Positions 23,765-37,022 of a stretch of DNA of 64,000 nt are shown one piece after another (within the stretch, counting starts at the first letter, position 1; each line of letters opens with the position of its first letter). The stretch covers positions 2,754,501 to 2,818,500 of the forward strand of contig OX345643.1 of the NCBI GenBank assembly GCA_947044365.1, written 5' to 3'. Made by a program: the position numbers and the translations under genes. The notes beneath the pieces were generated by a model, which was not told where the DNA came from, did not search any database, and was given only the letters and a program-made list of their open reading frames with translations. This DNA comes from Petrosia ficiformis. Lineage: Eukaryota > Porifera > Demospongiae > Haplosclerida > Petrosiidae.

Positions 23765-26700
23765 GTGAGCTCTTATTGTTTATACACTTTACAGTGATAT
23801 GTTCCCCAAGCATGAAATTGAACGGTTTATTATCGGGAAGTGTTGTGGTTATGTTACCTTTTTTTTTTTGGTAAGGAGGATGAAATTCATTAAAATAAAT
23901 GCTTAGCAACTACTAGAGAAATTTGTTGATATTCTAGACCCTACCATCCACTGGGCAGCAACATAGTTGTGGCAACATAGTTGAGGCAACATGTTCCCTT
24001 TGAATAGAGCATGCTTCTACTTTATGGCAACATGGCAACATTTTGCTTGATGGCTGCAACTAATACTCTTTAAAATTCACTAGGCACTTTGTAGTTGGCA
24101 AGAGGTCGTCAAATACAAAATTGCTTAATGGATGGTAGACTTAATATTATGAGCATACCATGTCAGAACTGCCCAGCAAGCTTACATTATCTGCCACACC
24201 CAAAAACGAATACTTGTGTTTAGGTAACTGAAAGCCATCAGTTTGCATGTGAACATTACTTTATTGTTTTACTCAATTTGACTAGTTAACTGAATTTGAT
24301 ATGTTTAGTAGTGTTTAATACATAAATTAAGGGAAGGCAATCTTTATTTTTTAGTATAAACATGTTTATTATGTTCCTAATTGGAATTCAGGTGTATAGG
24401 GAACTGATATAGTTTACGCTGCCAACAATGTTTGATAGATGTTATTAAGGTGAATGGAATACATATAGCAAGTTGAACAACAGCTATATTTTAATAATGC
24501 ACCTTCATTTAGTTAGTTATGTAATATCAATTCAAGCTTGAAATTAGAATAGAACAAATACTGCATATGATATGATTTAAAAAAGAGTAGTGTATTTGGG
24601 ACATTTTTGGCCACCAATCATGTTTATAATTATATTCCTAATGCGTGGTACTTTCAAACAAGAACATAATCATTGATGAAAACAAGAACAAAATATAGTT
24701 GTACATTAAATTAGGAACATAATCATCTGCATGTTTATAATGGAAAATAAAAATTATATTTTTCATTATAAACATGTGGCTTCCTAGTGATGCTCTCATT
24801 GTTAGCATTAATTTATGTACTAAGCAAATCAAACTAAAATCAATTATTGATTAAAACAACCAATTAGGTTTTACAGCGCACATATATGAATGAACTATTC
24901 CACCATGATATGTACACTAGCACGATACTTTCCTGGGGAACTATGTATATATATAGACTCTCATATATAGCATGCATGGAGATCTTTTGTAACTAAATCT
25001 ATGTACTAACAAAGCCATGGATATATCTATCCTCTAGTGAAGTCATAATAGGTTAAGTTAACAAATGAAAAAAAAAACAGACATCAATTTTCATTTACAA
25101 AAAATCTGAAAACAGAAATCAAATTTTGATTTTTGTCTTTCAAGTATTTAACTATATGGGATTTTATCCTTAATAGTCATTTCCATACAATCAAAAAACA
25201 GAATGGCCTCAGTCTAAAGACTTGTGTTATTTGTTTTGGGGCGGCATGACAGATAGAATTTTGGGTGTGGTAAATCAACACCCTCAATAATTTTGCAGTG
25301 CAGTCCAAAATTACAGTCCAGCAATTACTGACCGCCATGCTTTGGTACAGTGTTTTTGTCAAACCACCACCCTAATTTGTTTATGAAGTATTCACATTTC
25401 ATACAGTCCATACAAATTTATTATTCAGTTATGCTGTCCCATGCAATGGTATGATACTAGAAAAACACAGAGCTGCATTCAAAAAAATCTATATTCACTT
25501 AATGGTTAAAAGAATTTTAACATATACGTGTACTTCAGTGATCATAACTTGATAAACAGTCAGTATGGTTAGGAGTTAACTGTAATGATTTATTGATCAC
25601 ACTCTGATCACTCTACAGTATGATGATATACAGTACAGGTAATTGATATTTAGAGAACTTGGCTTTTATTAAACCAGCTACTTTTGAAACTTTTAGAGTC
25701 ATCTTCATTCACAGTCCTATTTTGAGTATTTTGACATCATATTTGAATTATAATGTTGTAACTAGAAGTTTAAAATATACTTTTATTCCAGGGCTCCATA
25801 TTGTATCAAGTTTCAAATTGAAGTATGAGATTGAATTCTATTGTATAACCATTTTTTTCAATTCTCATTTTGTCAATGTTCACAAAGTGAGAATTGACAG
25901 AATGAGAAGTTGAAAAATAAGAATTGACTATGTAGAGTTCCTACCTGAAAACCTTGAAATACCTAATGACCTTGGGGGTGATCATAATTGTTGCACTGCA
26001 AAAACAGTTTGGTTATTTCAAATATTCATTACTTCTGAATTGAGGTGTTGAAAAGTAAGTGAGCTTAACATTTGGTGTTAGAATGTTGTTCACAATGACA
26101 AGTATGATTCACAGTTTACATGTTAGTACTTCCCTACTATAAATTTACATAAGAACTACATGATATCAGTCATCTTCCAATAACAATTTACTTAGTCATT
26201 GTGAAGAACAACATTTCAACAACAAATGCTAACTGGCTAACCTTTCAACAGTTCAACATAGCAGTACGGTGGGAAAAGTCATATTATTAAATTGGCATGC
26301 AATTGAGGTAACCAACTGATTGGTTGAAATAGCCAAACTCTTTTTGTATATAGTATGGCTCTACTTTTGTACCAAGCTTGAAGTATGATATTGAATTCTA
26401 TTGTTTCCCGTTTTGTCAATTCTCATTTGACAAAATGAGAAGTTGAAAAATAAGCCTTATCCTCCTTGAGATCATGAATTCTGATGTGATTACCTTCAAT
26501 AAGATATAGTGTTAATAACTAGTTACCATTAAACCACAGTGGGTGGAGTATTATAAACAACTGCTGGTGTATATATGCCTTATTCATAGAAAATAGCATT
26601 TATTTTCAATGTGAGGCAAGAACAGCAAAGCATTAGACCACTTGTATGGGTTTACTCCTGATGGAGTGATGTTTCCGGTTAATCACTAATGAGGTTCTGA

Positions 26701-29700
26701 CAGCACATACATAGTTGCTGCCTTAGTGTGCGACTGAAGTATTCAGTACCACTCGTGCTGTATATAGAGAATTGTGAAATGCAGATGGTTGCCTTGATGT
26801 TGATTCTTTTCAATGAGTGATCAAACAGTATGGATCCTGGTAACATATGAATATGTTCAACAAATTCTAAATTCTATGAATAAGGCTGAAAGAGGAAAGT
26901 AAAAAATGCTGGTATATAGTCACTGGGAAATTGGGAATTGAACCCAGGGTCAATGACTTCAGCCACCGGTGCTCTTGCCACTGACTATAGACTATAAAAG
27001 TATTGTTGAATACTTCTTTCTATAGGCTATACATGTATTTATAAGTACTAATTTTGATCTATATTGACTAGCGTATAAATAAAGTACATTTCAGTAACAA
27101 AAACATTGCATGGTGACCATACATTTGAAATCAATTGCAAGTTATGAGCAAAGATCTCTGCTAAAATTATAATTCCTGATACACACATATACTATGTACT
27201 TTACAAATAGCATCTATTGTGCTCTCACAGATATTTTAGAACCAATTACTACATGTTATACCTACTTTCTATGACATTATTGTTGTTAACATTCTTCATT
27301 ATGACATGTACGTTATATGCTAGTCAATATAAATCAATATCAAAAGAAATGACATTTACTAGCAAGAAAACAAATCAGAATAGGATATTAAAACCAATTA
27401 AATAATGGCTGGTTAAAATAATTAATTTTATAGTGTATGATTGATCTGTTGTTATATATATATATTATTTATCACCTCTCCCTGTCCTTACAGGTTTTCA
27501 ATTGAGACGAACGTCACATACTCTACCTTTCAAAACCTTCACATATGCTCCTGCAATAGTCTATGATACTCCACCCACTGTAGTTGACTGGGAGTTATTA
27601 ACACTATCTCATATTGAAGGCAATCACATTAGAATTCATGAGTTCCAGAAGTGTAAGAACCTTCGTGCTGCTATTGATCAATATAAGTCTAGTAATGCTT
27701 TGGCTGTAGTTGTTATTAATACCGAAGAAAGCCTTAGCCTCTCTAAAGAAATAGTCAAATCATTTGGAGATATTGGATTGTATCCTGTTATTGTGTTATC
27801 TCATAGTGATGGAGATACTTTGTTACATTGTATGCAAGAGAATGAAGATGTATTAGGAAGGTAAGTTTGTATGTATATAATTATGTATGTATGTAATGTA
27901 TGTATAGCCGGAGCTGTGAACCAGTAACATTAAACCAGTTAGTTGATCAATTTTTGTAATGACCAGTTAAAATGAAGCTAATAGCATAATTGAAAATTTG
28001 TGAGCAGTCATGATTTGTAGGCACACTCTTAGAGGGTGGATAATACTGTGGTAATTTTACAACCTTAATATGCAATTAATATTATAATTTATTATGTTGA
28101 GTTTCATTGAGTTTTTGGTATCTGGATATCCTGTTGCAAATATCTACGTATACCATATCAATAAAAAATATTAATATATTTGTAGTTTCTGGTCATTACT
28201 GGTGCCAAAATGTTAGTGATACATTTATACTGTTATTCTTCATCAGATTGTGGATGTCCTGCCCACATGCATACACTAGTGGAAAGTCACATAGCTTGCA
28301 TTGTATTTTCTTTACTACCTTAGTCCAATCTGTTGTATTGCACTGACTTGTTGAAAACCTCTCTTTCATGCAGTTGCCATTACGATCATATTACATTGGC
28401 TTTGGCCCAACTTATATTTTTTTAAAAAGTATATCCAGATATGGAATTCTCTATCTAAGAACTAGCAGATTTAAATTATGACATTCATGCTATTAATTAA
28501 AGGATATTAGATTATAATTAGGTTTTTGTGAGGTGAAGAACGTTGGTTTATCATAAGGTATATAAATATGCAATTGTGTCATTATGATGATGCACATCAA
28601 AGAAATCACTGATGCTGACAAATTAGATAAAGCACAGTGGTTTTAGTTATGCTCCTGTAGTTTCTTTAATGAACAAAACATAGGCAACGAAGACCTTCTG
28701 AATTAGAGGGTGGGACACATGGTCAAACGTTTTGCCTTGTTAATTATTCATGATGAGCATAGTTATATATAATTACATTTGTATGTATGTACATGCAAGC
28801 ACATACATGTATAGATGAATATATGAATATATCCAGATTAGATGCTGTTTGTTTTGAGCCTATGTTGAGTGAATATGATGACATTGGGGCGTCAGAGACT
28901 GATCAAGTAAAGAGAGAATCTGAATCTAAAAAAGGTGAAAAATATACAGGCTAAAAATGAAGTTGGACATGTTCATCTTACTACATTATGAAAACATATC
29001 CCAAGCAATAAGCATCTAATATATAGTCTTATGTAGCCTGTGCCTCCCACTCTAGCAAAATAGGAAGGGTCTGATAGAACTACATAGTTATCCAGTATGA
29101 TGACCATACATAAGGTTGTTTCTAGGTTTGTACCAAAAACCTTTCTTGGCCTTAACTGCAGCTCTAGCTTTGTCTTCTTCGCCTTGTTCAATTCAGATAT
29201 AGAGCTAAATTAACTCAGCTAACGTGAGCATAGCAATTCTCCATTTTTAACACCTTGAATCTGGCTTTGCATGCCTAGTACTTTATATAAGCAAATGTCA
29301 CTGGATGGCTGTAACATTAAATTTTTACCAAACCCTTACCACTTTTGGAATATAGTTATAATAAGAGAACTTGAGAATTATAGTTAATAAGTGGGAGCCA
29401 CATGTGCTTCTGTTCAGTATTCATTTTTGCGATGGAGATAATAAATGTATACGTTTTGCATGTAGTAATTTAAATGATCAAACAGTTTATGTTTATTGTT
29501 TATTGTTGTCAAGGCTATTGGATAAGAAAAAGTTAATTTGAGAATAATAAATAGTTTATAATGAAACTTGTGACAAGTGCAACATAAAATATAGAAAACT
29601 GAGGATAACAATAATTTAATTGTTATGGACAGTAATGAACACACAAATCCAATGTAAACCTTTATCCTTTAGCAATTGTACTTGCTGACCTTATGTCCCA

Positions 29701-32700
29701 ACATAGATTTTGACACTCCAGTTTGCTCAGCCTTTATTTAGACAGCAAAGAATGCAACTTCAGGCTTTATCCCAAGAACAACGATTTAAGATACCATAAA
29801 ATTGTGCATATTTATTATTTAATAAGTTTTAGTAAACCATTTTATAGCCTGATGTACATGTATAGTAAGAGAACACTACAAAAAATTTAAATGTTATCTT
29901 TTAAAAAATGCCCACGAGATAAATTATTCCCTCCAAACAGTATTTTATACCATGGTAACACAAAAGCATGCAATTAAATCACATTTTACATCACTGTTGT
30001 CAAGTAGAAACCATAGTACTATACCAATTAGTGTTTACTGTAAAAACTGTGAAAATACAATTAGATGTTGACACTAGGTCTCCCTGTGTACAGACATGTT
30101 ATGGGCATATATCTCCCACGGTATATCAACGGTTACCAAGGCAATCACCCATGCACCGTGGTATAAGGATGGATACTGAATGTGGACAATGTATTTTTGA
30201 CGTCACTGTCCAGTAGGCAACCAGTATATTCACCCAAGTCATACCTTAGGCTGGAATCGGTCTGTAAATTGTAAATCTTTAGTTGATGCAATGCAATCTG
30301 CAGATTGTATAGATTATTGTCTTCTGTCAATCACATTCAACATGATGGTTTCGTAATGATTGTAATCATTTTTTATCAAGAAGATTCTTTCTTGTTTTCC
30401 CTCTTACCTTTCAACAGTTTGAATTTGCAGTACTTTCAGCTTGAAGAATATTTGTGTATATGTTGTTTATTACAGTAACTGGTGTGCATATGCGCTCTGT
30501 GTGTGTCATGCATATTAAATGCCAAACTTCCCAAACCTTCCTTACTAACATTATACAATGTGTTGGGGACACAATCATTAATAACAATAACCATTATAAT
30601 TTATATAGATCTATAGCCCTTTGAAAATTAATGTTATTGAACATAATGTTATGTGCCTCATTTTGGGGTCTAAGCTGCTCTCCTACTTACTGGAGTTGAT
30701 AAACATTTATTACAAACTATTATATTAGGATATACTTCTGTCTTTTCTATAGGTTTATTTCGATTAAGGGACCATCTGCCACATCGTCCGTGGTTTAACC
30801 GAAAACCTTATTATGATCTGAAAGCTGAGGTTGAGAAGATACTGTTTCATGGAGATACCATGTTACCAGTTAGTAATGATGCAGGACGCTTCACTCTTGT
30901 TATGTCTGCATTCTTTCATTATGAAAAAATGGTATGTATTCAGGTTGTGTATCAGACAGATATCTTGGGCCAGATGTGTGTCAGGCCTTCATTTAAAATA
31001 ATTGTCAAGGGGCAAAAGTTGACTTGGGGAGGGGGAGGGTTGGTTTGAATAAGGAGGTGTGGGGGCATGGCCTCCCATAAATGTTTGGATTTGATATCTT
31101 CTAGGAATATTTCTAGTGCATTTTCAAACCATTAATGGTGCACATGGGCAGGAATTAGCACATAGTTAACAATATTTATAACACCAATTATGAAAAAACA
31201 AATGGCAACATACCTTTCAAGATCTTGATAAGGGGGGTGTGGTAGGGGGAGGTCTGTGTCTCTGTATAATATATGTCTGGCTGTCTTTTATTTAGCAATT
31301 TGTTTATATATTTGTTTTTTTTTCCACAGCAGGGCCAAGCTGATTATCATACTAATGAGCTATTAATACATTTCATTTCATACGTTATATCTTTATTTCA
31401 CAAGGAGTTTCCATTCTTCCTTATTTTGGCATATCGACTGAATAGGTAAATAGTTCACATATAATAATAAGTACATACTGTACACAAGTATAGAGTGTCA
31501 GAATGTATTTCCGTGATTCTGTTTAGCTTTACAATGTATCTTCAGTGGTTGGCTGAGTTTAAAACTTGAACTGATGTAATCGTAATTATTAATGATTGCA
31601 TGGTGAAAGAAGATATGTGAAGCAAAAAATACTAATTGGTTGGTGTCATCATTAATCATTGCCAACTTTCTCGTATTTTAAACCCAACAACCTATTAAAG
31701 TTATTTGTTTTTTTGTTTTCTTCTCACTTTTTAAAAAGTTCTTGCACAACATTTTGAATATATTTCGGAATCACCTAGAACAGCTATTACTTGCAGATTC
31801 TACTGCGATGTATACCTCAAGCATGCACATTAACAGACTAAGCCCCTCAGAATTACTTAACTTCTTTATCAATGTATGCAACATAATTGTATGTTACGCA
31901 AGCATAATAAATATGTATTTTATCCCTGTCAGAAAATAATCATAGGTATGGCTATGTGACCTGGTAGCTGGTATTTAAGGAATGTGCATGCAGTCTATTG
32001 CTGAAATATAATGCCAAGCATGAGGGTGGCTTACCCAAGTGTGGGATTATAATTCAGTAAAATAGACCATGTGCAAATTTTATAAGTGAGTTGTAGCCTG
32101 GCTGCTGTTAATTGTGAATGCAGGATAACTTTATTACAATAGTTACAGCATCTGCTACTACTACACCAGAAAATTGGGAAGTTATAGAAATTGTTCTATA
32201 ACGTCCATTATACTATGCAAAATTTTAATCAGATTGCTTTATATAAGATTAATCACTTATACACTCTGATCTGAAATATTTATTCCAGTTTGACCACTTA
32301 AGAGTTGTGTACAATGTTGTTAATGATATTCATAGCTAAACAGTTATCATACATGTAGATACTATTTATCAATTGATTTTCATACTTGGAAAATTTATAA
32401 TTATTACAGTGTTGAAGTTTGTTGTTGGTAAAAAATTATTATTTGCAAGAGTTATGATCGTCAACAGAACCAGACATAAAGATACATTTTTGAAAGACAG
32501 GAGACTTACTGTGTGATGTCATGCCATCATAATCTGAAAAACAACGAAGGCCTTCTGTTTCTGTTTCAGACAAATATCTCAACAAGATGTAGCAAAATGA
32601 GGGAAATGGCTTCGTTGTTAAAATTAAACACCACTTCCATGTATCAACCCTACATTAGTATTAGATTCATTTTGTTTTACTCTATATACTCTAGCTATAT

Positions 32701-35700
32701 ATGATGTTACTTGGAAGTGGTGTTTAATTTTGTTGCTAAGGTCCATCCCAATCTTGTTTCTGTGCTTTTTCGGTTTTGATATTCCTACATTCTTTTTCAT
32801 TTTTAAAAGAGCTTTTTATTGTTGTTTAACACAGCAACAGGCTATAATATATGATTGTTACATCATTTCAGGGGGCTTGGTAAATTAATAGACATGGTGC
32901 ATAAAAGAATGCATGCTCAAGGCCTCAAGCTACAGACCTGCAGGATCTAAGAAGAAAGCAGCTTATTATAAGAAGACTAGAAATAGCTGTTGTAGCTAAA
33001 AGACATTTGAAACATATATAAGAAAATAATAGGTTGTTGGGTTTCAGACATTATAAACTCACTAGAAACAATTAGTTGACATCATACTTTTTCTTCATAG
33101 GATTATATCTAATTTTTAATGCAATAATATAATTTATTATATAAGAATTCATTTAATCAACTAATTTAGAATAAAAGGGGTTTTGAACATCATAATCAAG
33201 CAGCGTCTTGATTATGAGAAAGTGTATTTGTTTGTATTTTGAATGGGTTCTGAGATGTAAAGTAGAATAATCAATGGTTAATTGAAGTTTTTAGAAAGAT
33301 TCTAAATTCCCCCAAGGACATAGTTGTGAACATGGCATTTAATTTTCTATGCTGCCCTCCTGTGAGGGCTAAACCCTATCATTACGATCATGAAATCCCC
33401 ACTAGGCAATATTTACAATTTCACTTTTCTTTGGTATTCTGCATTTTGATTACGGGTTGGACTATATGATCAGGTGATCTGACCCTTCTGTTAGTGTTTC
33501 AGGCAGATGTACAATCCAGACATGCATTGTGTGTACTGAACTGTCATCTGCATTATGTGTACTGATCTGTATTGTACATTTGTTAATGTCCATATGGTGA
33601 AGACCTTAAAGTATAAGAATTAGAACGGCCCTACTTTTTATATACACATAGTAAATACACGAAAATATCCAGTATTCATAATTATAATACAAAATGCTTT
33701 CCATATATACATTGCAGATTTGATACGTCACTATATAAGTGTGATGGGTTAACAAGGTATACTACTGCATGTATTGATTCATTTGAATTGTTGCCTCCTG
33801 AATCAGTGGTGAAGACCCTGGAAATATTCCTCCAAAAGTAAGAAATGGTCATTTCGTACCAAGTTACGCTGTATTTATAACTCTTGTGTTTTTTTTAGTT
33901 TTGTTTTTATTCATCCTTTATTTTTTTGGTCTGCTTTTCTTTCTTTGTTTTTATCTCCTCTTTTGTATCGATCCTGTTTCACTCAATCCCCCTTTCATTC
34001 CTTACTTTCTTTCCCTCTATTCTCTGTCCCTCTTTTTTTCTTGTGCTCTTCTCTCCACTTCTGTCTCTACTCTACTCTCCTTCTTTTCCTTTTGGCTGCT
34101 TTCCTTTCTTCTCTTCATTGTATTTTTTCTCTGCTCTTCTTTTCCTGTTGTCCACCTTTCTCTCTTTTCTGCTTCATCTTTATGTTTTTCTTTTTCTCAT
34201 GACTCAATAGCAAAGATTTTGATATTATGTTTGATTCGGGAGAAGAAACCAAAAGTGTATTTCAACTATTAGCAGCAGCTTGTGAATTTATGCTTTTATC
34301 ACCAACAATTAAGAGCCGACATCCTGACAACATTGCAACAAAGAGAATTTGTTACTGTAGGATACTATGGAGTGAGTGAAATGACAAGAATAGTTAACTA
34401 TGTTATATTCCATCTTGACTGAGTTGTTTTCTATTTCAGTTTCAGTCCATTTCAAGTGTCTGATTGAGAAGCTGACTGTTACACAGATTGATGCTGGTAT
34501 ATGGGATAAGGCTCTGTTGGTAGTAAGTGTGTCTGTCAGTCATTAATTCTGTCTCATCTCGGTACAGTGAGTATTAATTTCATTGACTTATTCATCTCTT
34601 GATAGGATGATGTTATCCAGACCACCATCAATCAAGAGGTCATAGAAGATTTTAAGAGAGGATTACAGTTGTCCACTATGTTGAAACTACCAGCCGAATT
34701 GCAATTCACTGCACATCACCTGTCATGTTTCCTAGCAGATTGTGATTTCATTAGACCATTCTCTCATATCAGGTGAAGAAGTATATTTTTGTGATTTATT
34801 GTTTATTGTTGTTGGTTACTGTTTATTTATATTGTTATTTACTGTTTATTGGCTGGTTACTGTTACTTTAATGTTTGGATATATTTTTTCATTTATTTTT
34901 GTTAAACCTAGTGGTATTTTTGTTTTGATATTGATCTAATGTTTACTTAGAAATATGATACTGTCTCTGGAGAGTTTCATTCAAAGTGATAAAGAACAAC
35001 TTTACAGTATGATGGTGCATTTACGGTCAAATTTCTTATCATTTTTGTCAAAGCAAGCGAATTTCAGAAAAGCAATTGTAGAAGCAAGTGTAGAAGGAAG
35101 TGTATCAGGAGTTATTGATGAAGTAAGTCCTCCTCCTATTTGTCTGTCTATTGTGGATGTGTGATGTTGTTAAAAAATAGTATTGTGTACTGCTGCCAAA
35201 AATATCACGATATGATATAGTATCATGTTATTTGAAACAATAATTGATATGCTTATAAAATGTAAATAAATGTCCTGTTTGATTGTAGTTGTCAAGAAAT
35301 GATAAGAGAAATCAATCTAAGTTATACACACTAACTTAATTGTTCTGCATTTAGATATAAAATTAGACAAGTGTATATAGAGAAAAAAAGTATCCCTATG
35401 ACTGCTTTGTGGTGTCCAGCATTCAGTAATCATGGCTGACTTTATCAAGCATGAAAGACAACAGCTTATTATAGTTATTATTTTGATTATCTACTTTCCT
35501 GACCTTTCAAAGGACCTTATAGAACTTTAGGAATATATTTCAGGCAGCATAGCTAGCAGTTTCTACGTAAGCTACTTAGCTACAGGCAGCTTTCTTTCTG
35601 CTGGTCTGTAGAGCTCGAGTGCGCGTTGTTTTACGCGCCACACCCATTAATTGACCGAGCCCCCAGGAATGACGCATACTCGCGCAAGTGGACACAAGAA

Positions 35701-36979
35701 AATATATATATATATATAGATTCAACCCCGTGGAAAGCAATCATAGGGATGGCCCTACGGGCCATAAAAAACCAGGTTTACTAAACTGTCCACACTAGAG
35801 TGTTGATACACCCAAAAGCTGATATTTTGTCATGATTATTAATTTAAAATATCAATAATTTGATATATTGATATGTATTGCACATCACTGCTATCTATAC
35901 AATCAAACCTATCTATTCTGGACACTCTGGGACCTGGCTAAAATTCCAGGTGTCTTTATTTTACAGGGCTGTCTTATAAAAGCATTGGAGGCTGAAACAA
36001 CTTCAGAGAAATCCTTCAAAGCAGGACATGAACGAAGGTGGCTTTGAAAAAGTTTGAATATATATTTTATACAGAGCAACTATTAGTTCCATTACTTGCT
36101 CTCTGTAGAGATGGCACAGGAAAAAAAATGGCGGCCCATACATTTCAATTGCAACTAATAAGCTGAATTCTCTGCTAATATATACAGAGAAGTTTAAATT
36201 ATTCCTTATCTCCTGACTTGTATATAGGGATACTACTCTTAAAACAAAATGTTTGGAAAGATTTCAGACTGTATATATAGTGCACCGTGGCATAAACCTC
36301 CAAATTTAACTTTGTGGTTTAAAGTTTCATAATTTTGTATTGCATAGCTGAGAGTTTTCAATCCTTTTAGTAAGACAGCTTGATGGAAAAGGCTATTCCA
36401 TAAAATTGTTTACATGGTTACGAGGATGTCACATTTATAAAATGGCACTAATTTAATTATGCTATTTTACTGAAAGGTTTCAACTCATTAATGATAAATG
36501 TGAATTTAAAAGACTCTATTTCCTTGGGTTGTATACTACTAATGGTACACAGTTACAAAAGGATTTTTCTCTTGTGGTTTATTTAATTTATATCACTTAG
36601 AATAGAGAAACCATACTAAATGTAAACATTCTACATAGAGTATAGAAACAAGATATATAGAGAAAAAAGTATTCCTATGACTGCTTTGTGGTGTCCAGCA
36701 TTCAGTAATCATGGCTAACTTTATGATGCCTGAAACATATCAGCCTAGTATAGTCTACTTTGTTTACCTTTCAAAGAACCTTGTAGAACTTTAGGAATAT
36801 ATTTCAGGTAGAATAGCTAGCTATTAGTTCCAGTTTCCATGTAAGCTACACAGCTTTGCTGGTCTGTAGAACTTGAGCGCACATTCTCTTACACGCCATG
36901 CCCATCAACTGACCAAGTTCCTGGAAATGACATAACTTCCTTAACTACGTATACAACGCATACTCGCGTAAGTGACACA

Positions 36980-37022
<43 letters not shown>

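Noticed and set aside
31025..31045. G-quadruplex candidate (ggggagggggaggg)
   Set aside because: Only three clear G runs of three or more are present, unless one long run is split. It is too weak to list as a feature.
33886..34272. Long Phe/Leu/Ser-rich reading frames resembling membrane proteins
   Set aside because: They are translations of the polypyrimidine intron tract and run straight into exon 7 in a different frame.
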